A stretch of DNA of 64,000 nucleotides. It comes from Duncaniella freteri (GTDB lineage Bacteria > Bacteroidota > Bacteroidia > Bacteroidales > Muribaculaceae). Position numbers and translations under genes: made by a program. Below are positions 7,685 through 16,455 of the stretch, in pieces. Within the stretch, counting starts at the first letter, position 1. The number at the start of each line of letters is the position of its first letter. The notes under the pieces are model-generated. The model worked only from the letters and a program-made list of their open reading frames with translations, made no database searches and was not told the DNA's origin. The DNA is taken from positions 682,001 through 746,000 of the forward strand of contig NZ_SJSA01000001.1 of assembly GCF_004766125.1 (NCBI RefSeq), read 5' to 3'.

Positions 7685-8466
7685 TTTGACAGCACAGTAC
7701 CTGTATCATTGTTAAGATTGGAGGCATGCTTGATAATAACACTTCTCACCCCGGCATCTATAGCGCGGAATGAGTTATCAAGTTTAGGTATCATTCCCTG
7801 ACCCACGGTACCGTTACTCCTCAACGCCGAATAACTTTCAGCGGTGATGTGTGCAATCAGCGATTCCGGACAACATATGTCCCTCATCACCCCCGGTTGC
7901 TCAAAACAGTATATAAGGTCGACCGGCGCAACAGCCGACATGCCTATCGCAACAGCCGAGGCTACGGAATCGGCATTACAATTGAGTAAAGAACCGTTGC
8001 CGTCGTGGGTTATTGCACAGAACACAGGAGTCAGTCCCGCATCAAGCAATGACCCTATCAGAGAGACATTGACACCATCCGTATTAATGTCGCCAACATA
8101 ACCATAGTCGACAGGCTGAGGACTGCGGCGGGTAGACCTTATGGAATCTCCGTCAGCCCCGCTCAGTCCGACAGCGTTACAGCCGATGGCTTGAAGCTGC
8201 GATACAATACGCTTATTGACCAGACCGGCATACACCATTGTCACCACATCGAGTGTGTCACGTGAGGTGACACGCCGTCCGTCGATCATAACTGACGGTA
8301 TCTCCAGACGAGCACCAAGGCGTGTAGCCTCTTTGCCCCCTCCATGCACCAGAATCTTGCGCCCTTCAAGAGCCGTAAAATCCCTTAGAAACCGCGCCAA
8401 AGCATCCGGATTGTCGACAATATTGCCACCAATCTTTACCACCTTTATATCCCGGTCCATAGTCAT
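7681..8466 (-). CDS. argB: N-acylglutamate kinase
   Basis: ArgB phosphorylates the gamma-carboxylate of N-acetylglutamate (or N-succinylglutamate in this lineage). The 261-residue amino-acid kinase fold has VKIGGNIVDN near the N-terminus for nucleotide binding, VHGGGKEATRLG for the acylglutamate site and NCNADSVASAVA towards the C-terminus. It lacks the N-terminal helix found in arginine-inhibited hexameric forms, so feedback control is probably elsewhere. Four-base overlaps with argF' and the deacylase indicate tight coupling. Confidence 0.93.
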   Translation of the reverse strand: MTMDRDIKVVKIGGNIVDNPDALARFLRDFTALEGRKILVHGGGKEATRLGARLEIPSVMIDGRRVTSRDTLDVVTMVYAGLVNKRIVSQLQAIGCNAVGLSGADGDSIRSTRRSPQPVDYGYVGDINTDGVNVSLIGSLLDAGLTPVFCAITHDGNGSLLNCNADSVASAVAIGMSAVAPVDLIYCFEQPGVMRDICCPESLIAHITAESYSALRSNGTVGQGMIPKLDNSFRAIDAGVRSVIIKHASNLNNDTGTVLSK

Positions 8467-9416
8467 AGGCTCTCAAGAAGTCGTTTTATAACTACCTGGG
8501 CGGATATCTCACGGTTTGCCGCTTCCGGGATAACTATCGAACGGTCCGAATCAATCACCTCGTCAGTAACAATCATATTGCGTCTTACAGGGAGGCAATG
8601 CATAAAGAATGCATTGTCAGTAAGTCCCATTTTTTCAGAATCGACAGTCCATGCCCGGTCGGTCGATAGCACCTTGCCATAATTGTCACCGGCATATGCC
8701 GACCAGTTCTTGGCATACACGAAGTCAGCCCCCTCAAGAGCTTTGCACTGATCATACTCCACATAGGCATTTCCTACAAACTCCGGAGCAAGCTCATAAC
8801 CATGAGGATGTGTGATGACAAATTCATAATCGGTGGCGTTCATCCACTCGGCAAACGAATTAGGCACAGCCTGAGGGAGAGGACGCGGATGCGGAGCCCA
8901 TGTCATAACCACTTTGGGACGTTTCTTGGTCTTGAACTCTTCAATCGTTATCAGATCGGCAAAGCTTTGAAGTGGATGACGAGTAGCAGCCTCCATTGAG
9001 AACACCGGACGCCCCGAATATTCTATGAACTGGTTTATCACACGTTCCTCATAATCCTCTGCCTTGTCCTTAAGACCGGCAAACGACCGCACCCCTATCA
9101 TATCGCAATACGATCCCATCACAGGGATTGCTTCAAGCAGATGTTCAGCCTTATCGCCATCCATCACCACTCCGCGTTCAGTCTCAAGTTTCCATGCCCC
9201 CTGGTTGACATCAAGCACCATTACATTCATGCCCAGGTTCATCGCTGCTTTCTGAGTACTCAGACGGGTACGGAGCGAAGAGTTAAAGAATATCATCAAC
9301 AGAGTCTTGTTCCTACCCAGTTGCGTGAAACCGAACTTGTCGGACTTGATTTCGAGAGCCTCTCTGACAGCTATGTCAAGAGGTCCTATATCACTGACAT
9401 TTGTGAATTTTTTCAT
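8463..9416 (-). CDS. argF': N-succinylornithine (N-acyl-ornithine) carbamoyltransferase
   Basis: The 317-residue protein transfers the carbamoyl group from carbamoyl phosphate to an N-acylated ornithine, replacing classical ArgF. Carbamoyl-phosphate binding residues SSLRTR (46-51) and the C-terminal HCLPVRR are present, as are NQGAWKLETERGV and EAATRHPLQSFAD, which I recognise as characteristic of the Bacteroides fragilis enzyme. Residue 90, in MDGDKAEHLLEAIP, is Ala. In B. fragilis SOTCase this residue is Pro and in Xanthomonas AOTCase the equivalent is Glu; published mutants show that Ala, Pro, Ser or Val at that site favour succinylornithine. I therefore infer SOTCase activity. Confidence 0.93.
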   Translation of the reverse strand: MKKFTNVSDIGPLDIAVREALEIKSDKFGFTQLGRNKTLLMIFFNSSLRTRLSTQKAAMNLGMNVMVLDVNQGAWKLETERGVVMDGDKAEHLLEAIPVMGSYCDMIGVRSFAGLKDKAEDYEERVINQFIEYSGRPVFSMEAATRHPLQSFADLITIEEFKTKKRPKVVMTWAPHPRPLPQAVPNSFAEWMNATDYEFVITHPHGYELAPEFVGNAYVEYDQCKALEGADFVYAKNWSAYAGDNYGKVLSTDRAWTVDSEKMGLTDNAFFMHCLPVRRNMIVTDEVIDSDRSIVIPEAANREISAQVVIKRLLESL

Positions 9417-9419
9417 AAT

Positions 9420-10571
9420 TCATGAGGATTGAGCAGTTTTTATAAATTCTTCAAATGTTCTCAGGAACTCATCGGCCTGATCTTTATTTAAACCAAGAGC
9501 TGGAAGGAGACGTACAGTATGCTCACCGGCACCTCCTGTGAAAATTTTCCCTTCAAAAAGCAGTTTCCGACGCAACGCCGCAGCCTGGCCTCTGATCTCA
9601 ATACCTATCATAAGCCCACGTCCGCGCACATCCACGATCTCACTGTTACGCTCTGCCATCGCATGCAGACTGTCAATAAGGTACTGACCCACCTCAGCAG
9701 CATTCTCCACCAAGTGCTCCTCAGCCATCACATCAAGCACAGCTATAGCAGCGGCACATGCAAGATGATTGCCACCGAATGTAGTGCCAAGCATCCCTTT
9801 CCTCGCTTCTATGGAAGGCGATATTAGAACAGCACCCATAGGGAAACCATTGGCTATGCCCTTGGCACATGTCACCATGTCGGGACGCACACCGGCATGC
9901 TGATGGGCAAAGAAGTTTCCTGTACGTCCGTAGCCCGACTGTATCTCGTCAAGAATGAGCAATGTGCCGGTATTGTCGCACACGGTGCGCAACTGGCGCA
10001 GAAAGTCATCATCAACCATACGGATCCCGGCAACACCCTGGATCCCCTCGATTATCACTGCTGCAAACTCCATGCCGGAGAGCCTTTCGCGAACTGCCGC
10101 TATATCGCCAAGCCCGACGGACACCACATTGTCTGTGGCATTGAACGGAGCCTGTATATTAGGATTGTCTGTGACGGCTACCGCCCCCGACGTACGCCCA
10201 TGAAAAGCTTTGTCAAAAGCCAGGACTTTACTTCGTCCGGTGGCAAAAGATGCCAGCTTAATAGCATTCTCATTAGCCTCCGCCCCAGAATTACACAGGA
10301 ACAGGGAATAACTGCTATAACCGCTCATACGTCCGAGACGATCAGCAAGCTGCTGTTGCAGAGTGTTCTTGACCGAATTGGAGTAGAATCCTAGACGTGC
10401 CACCTGTTCGCTCACCGCCTTTACATACAATGGATGAGCATGACCTATGGATATCACGGCATGACCGCCATATAGGTCGAGATAACGTGTGCCGTCAGCA
10501 GTAAAGACGTATGATCCTTCACCCCTGACCGGTTCTATATCATATAATGAATATACATCAAATAATGTCAT
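9420..10571 (-). CDS. argD: N-acyl-ornithine aminotransferase
   Basis: This PLP-dependent class III aminotransferase converts N-acylglutamate semialdehyde to N-acylornithine with glutamate as amino donor. The 383-residue sequence has the PLP phosphate-binding NSGAEANENAIKLA segment, the ring-binding aspartate in ILDEIQSGYGRTG, and the Schiff-base lysine in CAKGIANGFPMGA. It lies three bases upstream of argF' and 14 bases after argC in the operon. It may also serve lysine synthesis as in other bacteria, but nothing here tests this. Confidence 0.94.
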   Translation of the reverse strand: MTLFDVYSLYDIEPVRGEGSYVFTADGTRYLDLYGGHAVISIGHAHPLYVKAVSEQVARLGFYSNSVKNTLQQQLADRLGRMSGYSSYSLFLCNSGAEANENAIKLASFATGRSKVLAFDKAFHGRTSGAVAVTDNPNIQAPFNATDNVVSVGLGDIAAVRERLSGMEFAAVIIEGIQGVAGIRMVDDDFLRQLRTVCDNTGTLLILDEIQSGYGRTGNFFAHQHAGVRPDMVTCAKGIANGFPMGAVLISPSIEARKGMLGTTFGGNHLACAAAIAVLDVMAEEHLVENAAEVGQYLIDSLHAMAERNSEIVDVRGRGLMIGIEIRGQAAALRRKLLFEGKIFTGGAGEHTVRLLPALGLNKDQADEFLRTFEEFIKTAQSS

Positions 10572-10585
10572 GATACTGTAATGTA

Positions 10586-11548
10586 TTAGAACGCCGAAGG
10601 CTTCAGCGCAAGACCCATTCTCTCAGGCAATCCGAACATAAGATTCATATTATGAACCGCCTGACCGGATGCCCCCTTAAGAAGGTTGTCGATAGCACAC
10701 AGCACAAGGAGCTTGTCTCCATGCTTTTCGAGCGAGATGACACATTTATTGGTATTGACCACCTGCTTTAGATCGACAGGCCGGTCTGAAACAAAAGTGA
10801 ACGCCGCACCGGCATAAAACTCCTTGTAGAGTTTAGTTAAATCACCGATCTCCATTCCGGTGGTTATGTCAGCCATAACGAATATGCCTCGGGCGAAATC
10901 GCCACGCACCGGTATAAAACTTATGTCCGGGTCTTTGCCTCCCTGCAATCCGGAGAGGGTCATCTTTATCTCCTTGAGATGCTGATGCTCAAATGCCTTG
11001 TAAACAGATATATTATTGTTACGCCATGAGAAATGAGTTGTAGCTCCGGGCTTCACTCCTGCTCCTGTAGATCCGGTAATACCGGTGACATGCACCTCGC
11101 CTTCAAGCAAACCGGCTTGAGCAAGTGGAAGCAGAGCAAGCTGTACAGCTGTGGCAAAGCATCCGGGATTGGCGAGCTTACGGCAAAGCTCCACTTCATT
11201 CCGCCTGAGTTCGGGCAGTCCATACACATAGCCGTCCGATTCATCACGATAGTCCTGTGCAAGATCAATAACCTTAAGATCCTCAGGCAACTCGTTATCT
11301 TCCCAAAACTTACGGCTGAACCCATGCCCCTGGCACATGAACACCACATCGCAGGCATTGAGGTCAAACGTTTCGGCAAATCTCATGTCAGTCTCCCCGA
11401 TAAGTCCCTCATGAACATCAGCCAAAGGGACTCCGGCATTGCTTGTGGAATGGACCCAAGCCACCTCCACCTCCGGGTGGTTGATGAGGAGCCTCATGAG
11501 CTCCCCGGCAGTGTAACCCGCCCCACCGATTATTCCGGCTCTGATCAT
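10586..11548 (-). CDS. argC: N-acyl-gamma-glutamyl-phosphate reductase (operon copy)
   Basis: ArgC reduces N-acylglutamyl phosphate to the semialdehyde with NADPH. The 320-residue protein has the Rossmann start MIRAGIIGGAGYTAGELMR, the catalytic Cys130 in ANPGC, the ITGSTGAG loop and HFSWRNNN with the active-site histidine region. It sits between argG and argD in the operon, so this copy is the likely biosynthetic enzyme, in contrast with the paralogue behind gltX. Confidence 0.96.
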   Translation of the reverse strand: MIRAGIIGGAGYTAGELMRLLINHPEVEVAWVHSTSNAGVPLADVHEGLIGETDMRFAETFDLNACDVVFMCQGHGFSRKFWEDNELPEDLKVIDLAQDYRDESDGYVYGLPELRRNEVELCRKLANPGCFATAVQLALLPLAQAGLLEGEVHVTGITGSTGAGVKPGATTHFSWRNNNISVYKAFEHQHLKEIKMTLSGLQGGKDPDISFIPVRGDFARGIFVMADITTGMEIGDLTKLYKEFYAGAAFTFVSDRPVDLKQVVNTNKCVISLEKHGDKLLVLCAIDNLLKGASGQAVHNMNLMFGLPERMGLALKPSAF

Positions 11549-11557
11549 AATGTATAA

Positions 11558-12763
11558 CTATTCTTCTTTGCCGTTCCTGCTCTGAACATTGTGATATATC
11601 TTCATCTGGTTGCCAAGTATCTTGGTAAAGCCTTTCACATCATCGGCACTCCAAGCTTTGTTGACCTCGCCATATTCACCGAAATCGGTTTTCATAAGAT
11701 CAAACGGAGAATCCACACCCACTAGAGTATAACCGAGCGGACGGAGAGTCACCTCTACAGTGCCGCTCACATTACGCTGTGAATTCTCAAGAAACACCTC
11801 CATGTCCCTCATCACCGGCTCAAGATACTGCGACTCGTGCAGGAACATACCATACCAGTTGCCTATCTGGTCCTTCCAGTATTGCTGCCATTTGGTCAAA
11901 GTATGTTTCTCAAGCATCTTATGAGCGGCTATAATAAGTATGGGACCGGCAGCCTCGAACCCAACACGTCCCTTGATGCCTATTATAGTGTCACCTATGT
12001 GCATATCACGTCCTATGCCGTAGCGTGAACCGAGGCGTTCCACCTCCCGGATAGCCTCAATACGGTCATCATACATCTTGCCGTTTACAGCCACAACCTC
12101 TCCCTTGTCAAATGTCAGGGTCATTCTCTCCTCACCTTGTCCGGTCACCTGGCTCGGATAAGCACTTTCAGGGAGGGTCTGTCCGGAGTGGAGCGTCTCT
12201 TTACCTCCTATGCTGGTACCCCACAGCCCCTTGTTGATGGAATACTCCATCTTCTTATAGTCCGCATCAATGCCGTGACTGCGCAGATAGTCTATCTCAT
12301 ATTCACGTGTGAGGGTCATATCACGAGTAGGTGTGATTATCTCAATCTCAGGCGCAAGAATCTGAAATGTAAGGTCAAAACGCACCTGATCATTACCAGC
12401 TCCTGTAGAACCGTGAGCCACCGCATCGGCCCCTATCTTCTTGGCATACTCTATAATGGCAATTGCCTGGAATATACGTTCCGAAGACACCGAAATAGGA
12501 TAAGTGCCGTTACGGAGCACATTTCCAGCGATCATGTAGCGGATACTCTTTTCGTAATAATCCTTAGTAACATCAAGAGAGGCATGTGACACTGCGCCTA
12601 AAGCCATGGCTCGTTTCTCGATAAGCTCAAGTTCCTGAGTGCTGAATCCTCCGGTATTGGCTATAGCTGTGTGTACTTCATAGCCAAGATCCTCAGAAAG
12701 ATACTTGGCGGCAAACGATGTGTCAAGACCGCCACTGAAGGCGAGAACTACTTTCTTTTTCAT
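11558..12763 (-). CDS. argG: Argininosuccinate synthase
   Basis: ArgG joins citrulline and aspartate using ATP to make argininosuccinate. The 401-residue protein begins with VVLAFSGGLDTS, the N-type ATP pyrophosphatase P-loop, and contains HGSTGAGNDQVRF, which binds ATP and citrulline. It is the second gene of the operon, 9 bases before argC. The sequence belongs to the shorter Bacteroidota-type branch. No truncation is visible. Confidence 0.96.
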   Translation of the reverse strand: MKKKVVLAFSGGLDTSFAAKYLSEDLGYEVHTAIANTGGFSTQELELIEKRAMALGAVSHASLDVTKDYYEKSIRYMIAGNVLRNGTYPISVSSERIFQAIAIIEYAKKIGADAVAHGSTGAGNDQVRFDLTFQILAPEIEIITPTRDMTLTREYEIDYLRSHGIDADYKKMEYSINKGLWGTSIGGKETLHSGQTLPESAYPSQVTGQGEERMTLTFDKGEVVAVNGKMYDDRIEAIREVERLGSRYGIGRDMHIGDTIIGIKGRVGFEAAGPILIIAAHKMLEKHTLTKWQQYWKDQIGNWYGMFLHESQYLEPVMRDMEVFLENSQRNVSGTVEVTLRPLGYTLVGVDSPFDLMKTDFGEYGEVNKAWSADDVKGFTKILGNQMKIYHNVQSRNGKEE

Positions 12764-12798
12764 TTTATGGTCGTTTACAAGATTTTCAAAAACAATTT

Positions 12799-13413
12799 TT
12801 ATTTATGGAACAGTTTGGACACCCTGTTCTTTATCCACATCCAATAGGGACGGCTCTTGGACGGACGCTCCATCTTTGCCTTGGGGTCAAACAACATGCC
12901 TGTGCACAGACACATGCGACGATTGTTGCGCTGAAGGATGTCATAATTGACACATCCCTTGCATCCCTGCCAGAACTCCTCGTCAGTAGTGAGCTCGGAG
13001 AATGTCACCGGTTTATAACCCATATTGGAATTGAGTTTCATGACTGGCAGCGACGTGGTGATAGAGAAAATCTTAGCAAACGGGAATCTAAGTCTCGCAA
13101 GCTCGAAAGTCTTAGCCTTGATACGTGCTGCCAGCCCCAATCGTCGGAACTCAGGATCGACAATGAGGCCTGAGGTGGCCACATAATCACCATGTTCCCA
13201 GCTCTCTATGTAACTGAATCCGATTAGACGGTCATCACAGAGAGCAACTACAGCCTTACCGCCCTTAATCTTTTGAGCGATATACTCCGGCGATCTGCGG
13301 GCAATGCCTGTGCCACGCTGGAGAGCTGATTCATAGATGAGGTCGACTATTTGCCCGGCATACTTGCAATGCTCTTCTTCAGCAAACATCACCTTAATCT
13401 GGTCATTGTTCAT
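12799..13413 (-). CDS. GNAT acyltransferase, probable N-acyl (succinyl) glutamate synthase
   Basis: The 204-residue protein is a GNAT-fold acyltransferase; VDPEFRRLGLAARIKAKTF (about 95-113) is the acyl-CoA pyrophosphate-binding motif. As the first gene of the arginine operon, which has no other candidate for the first step, it probably makes N-succinyl- or N-acetylglutamate from glutamate and acyl-CoA. The C-terminal part carries GCKGC and MCLCTG, a four-cysteine pattern compatible with a metal site and not part of a standard GNAT domain. The start at 13413 follows a TATATTTG box at 13523-13530 by about 110 bases. Role is from context; the fold is clear. Confidence 0.8.
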   Translation of the reverse strand: MNNDQIKVMFAEEEHCKYAGQIVDLIYESALQRGTGIARRSPEYIAQKIKGGKAVVALCDDRLIGFSYIESWEHGDYVATSGLIVDPEFRRLGLAARIKAKTFELARLRFPFAKIFSITTSLPVMKLNSNMGYKPVTFSELTTDEEFWQGCKGCVNYDILQRNNRRMCLCTGMLFDPKAKMERPSKSRPYWMWIKNRVSKLFHK

Positions 13414-13522
13414 CTGACTTACTGCGATACTTAGAAATTGTTTATGCTGATTCCGGCAAACTTCACGCTTGCCATATGTTACTAATTGTACTAAAAACTA
13501 AATAGCTCATTAAAAGTTTCCG

Positions 13523-13530
13523 CAAATATA
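13523..13530 (-). promoter_or_regulatory. -7 element of the arginine operon promoter
   Basis: The minus strand reads TATATTTG, a perfect TAnnTTTG box, with TTGTGG about 23 bases upstream as a weak -33. The roughly 100-base leader to the first gene has no evident uORF. No ArgR-type box was recognised. Confidence 0.6.
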
Positions 13531-13679
13531 CACATTTTCCTATCAAAAAGCCACAACCAACTATCTATTTTATTCAAAATTATCATCCATCACCTCAAAT
13601 TCACAATAATTTTATTATTTTCTATTCAGCCATATGATTTAATAGAAAAATTTTCCATCCCATTCTATGATTGATAACC

Positions 13680-13748
13680 TCCGACAATTATCAAAACGAT
13701 CAACAACAGTTTCAAATATCAGTTGTTGATCATTCTGAAATTGTCGGA
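13680..13748. repeat. Nested inverted repeat between sdaA and the arginine promoter
   Basis: Two perfect 10-base inverted repeats are nested: TCCGACAATT (13680-13689) pairs with AATTGTCGGA (13739-13748), and inside it GATCAACAAC (13698-13707) pairs with GTTGTTGATC (13722-13731). It begins 11 bases after the sdaA stop on the minus strand, so it can serve as 3' structure of sdaA, but there is no T-tract. The remainder of 13531-13679 is AT-rich with nothing recognisable. Confidence 0.6.
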
Positions 13749-13758
13749 AGCAAAAGGG

Positions 13759-14955
13759 TCAGTTTATGACTGCCAAACCACCCTGTGATGTCTCCTTATA
13801 GAGCGACGGAAGGTCATGGCCTGTCTGCTTCATGACTTCCACTATACGGTCAAAACTAACCGAATGCTTGCCATCGGAAAACGCGGAATACAGATTGGCA
13901 TCCAAGGCTCGGGCAGCTGCATAGGCATTTCTCTCTATGCATGGGATCTGAACCAGTCCGCACACCGGATCACACGTAAGCCCCAGATGGTGTTCCAGTC
14001 CCATTTCTGCCGAATACTCTATCTGAGCAGGTGTACCGCCAAACAATTGAGATGCTGCGGCTGCCGCCATAGCGCAAGCGACACCCACTTCACCCTGACA
14101 GCCCACCTCTGCACCTGACACTGATGCATTATGTTTGACCACAGCCCCAAACAGTCCAGCAGTCGCCAACGCCCTAAGTATCCTCTTCTCAGAAAAATCC
14201 TTGGATGTATGAAGATGATAAAGTACAGCCGGAACTATGCCGCAGGAGCCACAGGTAGGTGCGGTGACAATCTTTCCTCCCGATGCATTCTCTTCACTCA
14301 CGGCAAGAGCATATGCATACAGCAGCCCCCGGCTCTTAAGGCTATTATTGTAACCGGCAGCATGAACATAATAACTCACAGCCTTACGACGGACTCCAAG
14401 ACCGCCGGGAAGCACCCCTTCGGCCTCAATGCCTCGCAGCACAGCCTCCTTCATCACAGTCCACACTTGATAAAGATAGTCCCACACATCCGAATCCTCG
14501 CATTGATCGACATATTCCCAATAACTCTTGCCCGACTTCTCACACCACCTCAAAATATCCTTGATGGTGTGCATATCATAGACGTTTCTCTGGGGCTCAC
14601 GTGTCTCCCCTTCCTTAAGTATGTCACCTCCGCCTATACTGTAGAACGTCTGTTCGACATACGGCTTACCGTCAAAGTCAAGTGCCTCGAACTTCATTCC
14701 GTTCGGATGAAAAGGCAGAAATATATCCGGCTTCCATACTATCTCACATGGCGCATACTTGGTCAATTCGTCAAGGATAGCCTTATCGGTCATATGCCCC
14801 TTGCCTGTAGCAGCCAACGATCCGTAAAGAGTCACACGGCGCGAACCGGCATCAGGCGACATATTCATGAATTCCTGAGCAGCCTTCAATGGTCCCATGG
14901 TATGGCTGCTTGAAGGACCGTGACCGATTTTATAAATAGTCTTGATTGATTCCAT
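13759..14955 (-). CDS. sdaA: L-serine ammonia-lyase (iron-sulfur serine dehydratase)
   Basis: The enzyme deaminates L-serine to pyruvate and ammonia with a [4Fe-4S] cluster. The 398-residue chain has GHGPSSSHTMGP at 11-22, the beta-domain substrate motif, and cysteines in APTCGSCG and in CDPVCGLVQIPC that ligate the cluster. Both domains are on a single polypeptide. A TAATTTTG box lies at 15017-15024 on the minus strand. The IS element at 15083-16434 is inserted about 60 bases upstream of that box and leaves the core promoter intact. Confidence 0.95.
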   Translation of the reverse strand: MESIKTIYKIGHGPSSSHTMGPLKAAQEFMNMSPDAGSRRVTLYGSLAATGKGHMTDKAILDELTKYAPCEIVWKPDIFLPFHPNGMKFEALDFDGKPYVEQTFYSIGGGDILKEGETREPQRNVYDMHTIKDILRWCEKSGKSYWEYVDQCEDSDVWDYLYQVWTVMKEAVLRGIEAEGVLPGGLGVRRKAVSYYVHAAGYNNSLKSRGLLYAYALAVSEENASGGKIVTAPTCGSCGIVPAVLYHLHTSKDFSEKRILRALATAGLFGAVVKHNASVSGAEVGCQGEVGVACAMAAAAASQLFGGTPAQIEYSAEMGLEHHLGLTCDPVCGLVQIPCIERNAYAAARALDANLYSAFSDGKHSVSFDRIVEVMKQTGHDLPSLYKETSQGGLAVIN

Positions 14956-15016
14956 AATTCTATAACATTGCGAAATTGTGAAAGTTGAGAAGAGGGGTGC
15001 AATACAGATTTTTACG

Positions 15017-15024
15017 CAAAATTA
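15017..15024 (-). promoter_or_regulatory. -7 element of sdaA promoter
   Basis: Minus-strand TAATTTTG, 62 bases upstream of the sdaA start; no clear -33 TTTG at the usual distance. Confidence 0.5.
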
Positions 15025-15073
15025 GCAAAAAATATGGTGCGAGCCTCATCAATCAGACCCACACCATACTTTT

Positions 15074-15082
15074 ATTTACAGA
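15074..15082 (+). repeat. Left 9-bp target-site duplication of the IS4-type element
   Basis: ATTTACAGA here is repeated exactly at 16435-16443, flanking the insertion sequence. Confidence 0.9.
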
Positions 15083-16434
15083 CACTGGCGTCTTTTAAAA
15101 TCTGTTAATGCGAAATTGTTAAACTCTGTATTCATGTTGGTTACGCGATTTTCAGGCCTGCAAACCTTGTCGCACTTTTCAAATGATTACATTGGGGTTG
15201 GAGCCTTAAAACTCGGTTCCCCAATTTTTCATGAATGCAGGACGATACATTTTCAGCCAGATTGTTGACTTTTTGCCAAAACGCAAATTTGAAAGAATCA
15301 TGGAGCATCGTACCAAAAATAAGGTTGAGGACAGAACCCTCGGATGGCAGTTGTCTTATTGGGGACAGTTGCTTGTCCTTATATTCGGTCAACTGCTCGG
15401 ATGTCGAAGTCTCCGTGAACTCTCGGATATCACTACAGCACATCGCAAGAAATCCTTTCATCTCGGATTTGGCAAAGAAGCGGTAGACCGTAATATTCTC
15501 TCCAGATGCAATACCAATCGTGATTGGCATGTGTTCGAGGAGTTCGCCAACCATATGATTGTGCTGGCTCAGGAAGCCCGTATAGACCGGGAATTTTGTA
15601 TCGGCGGCAAGTTCTATGCGTTCGATTCCTCCACGATTGACCTTTGCATGAGTGTTTATGACTGGGCAAAGTTCAGAAGCACCAAGTCCGGCATTAAACT
15701 GCATACCCAACTTGATATAGTGACGCAGATTCCAGTTATGATAAACATCACCAATGCCTCGGTTCATGATGTAAATGCGATGGATATCATTGATTATGAA
15801 CCGTTGGCCGGTTATATCTTCGACCGTGGATACTGGGACTTGGATAGGCTTCATAAGATTGAGGAACTTGGAGCCTTCTTTGTCATAAGAGAGAAGGCTA
15901 AGCCGAAGTTCATTGTCGAGGATGGTCTGGACATGCCCGAGAATGGAAACATTCTTCAAGATTATACCGTAAGGTTTACCGGTAGACGCAATGCATCCAA
16001 TTACCCTTCCCGGATTAGACGTATTGTAGCGTATATCCCTGACCTGAAGAGAAGTTTTGTTTTTTACACAAATAATTTCTTCCTGTCTGCCGAACAGATT
16101 GTGTTCCTTTACAAGAACCGATGGCAGGTGGAGCTTTTCTTCAAATGGATCAAACAGCACCTTAGAGTCACCACATTCTGGGGTAATTCCGAGACATCCG
16201 TCAGAATACAAATTTATGCGGCTATATGCACTTACTGCGTTGTCGCAATAATCGAACATAAAATGAAACTTGAAAGAAACATCTACGAAGTCATGAGAAT
16301 CCTCGGCAGCTCCCTGCTTGTCAAGGAGCATATCAAGGACTTGTTGACTCCAGAACCGGTGCCAGCACAAATAGCAAATTGCCATCCAACTCTTGACCTC
16401 GAATTTGATTAACACTTTTTAAGAGACACTAGTG
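15083..16434 (+). mobile_element. Complete IS4-type insertion sequence (1352 bp)
   Basis: The element is bounded by 27-bp imperfect terminal inverted repeats (15083-15109, starting CACTGGCGTCTTTTAAAA, and 16408-16434), which match at 22 of 27 positions. It is flanked by identical 9-bp direct repeats ATTTACAGA. It carries one intact transposase gene whose stop codon lies in the right repeat. The perfect duplication and intact frame indicate a recent insertion. It sits between the end of the SusCD operon and the sdaA promoter. Confidence 0.93.
15231..16412 (+). CDS. IS4 family transposase
   Basis: The 393-residue protein has a DDE catalytic set in the IS4 arrangement: first Asp in FYAFDSSTIDL, second in YIFDRGYWDLD, and Glu in the YKNRWQVELFFKWIKQHL segment, which is the Y-x2-R-x3-E-x6-K signature. 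The N-terminal part (LPKRKFERIMEHRTKN, followed by LLGCRSLRELSD) is the DNA-binding region common in Bacteroidota IS4 proteins. The frame is intact from ATG to a TAA inside the right inverted repeat, so it is probably functional. A long antisense frame across it is a shadow. Confidence 0.93.
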   Translation: MNAGRYIFSQIVDFLPKRKFERIMEHRTKNKVEDRTLGWQLSYWGQLLVLIFGQLLGCRSLRELSDITTAHRKKSFHLGFGKEAVDRNILSRCNTNRDWHVFEEFANHMIVLAQEARIDREFCIGGKFYAFDSSTIDLCMSVYDWAKFRSTKSGIKLHTQLDIVTQIPVMINITNASVHDVNAMDIIDYEPLAGYIFDRGYWDLDRLHKIEELGAFFVIREKAKPKFIVEDGLDMPENGNILQDYTVRFTGRRNASNYPSRIRRIVAYIPDLKRSFVFYTNNFFLSAEQIVFLYKNRWQVELFFKWIKQHLRVTTFWGNSETSVRIQIYAAICTYCVVAIIEHKMKLERNIYEVMRILGSSLLVKEHIKDLLTPEPVPAQIANCHPTLDLEFD

Positions 16435-16443
16435 ATTTACAGA
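16435..16443 (+). repeat. Right 9-bp target-site duplication
   Basis: ATTTACAGA, identical to 15074-15082, immediately outside the right inverted repeat. Confidence 0.9.
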
Positions 16444-16455
16444 TATAACGTATTC

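Noticed and set aside
13414..13560. Arginine repressor box or riboswitch in the arginine operon leader
   Set aside because: No ArgR-like palindrome and no conserved RNA motif could be recognised in the leader.
15141..16415. A 424-codon open frame antisense to the first transposase
   Set aside because: It mirrors the transposase exactly, lacks any family pattern, and starts and ends in the IS; the sense protein has all DDE motifs.
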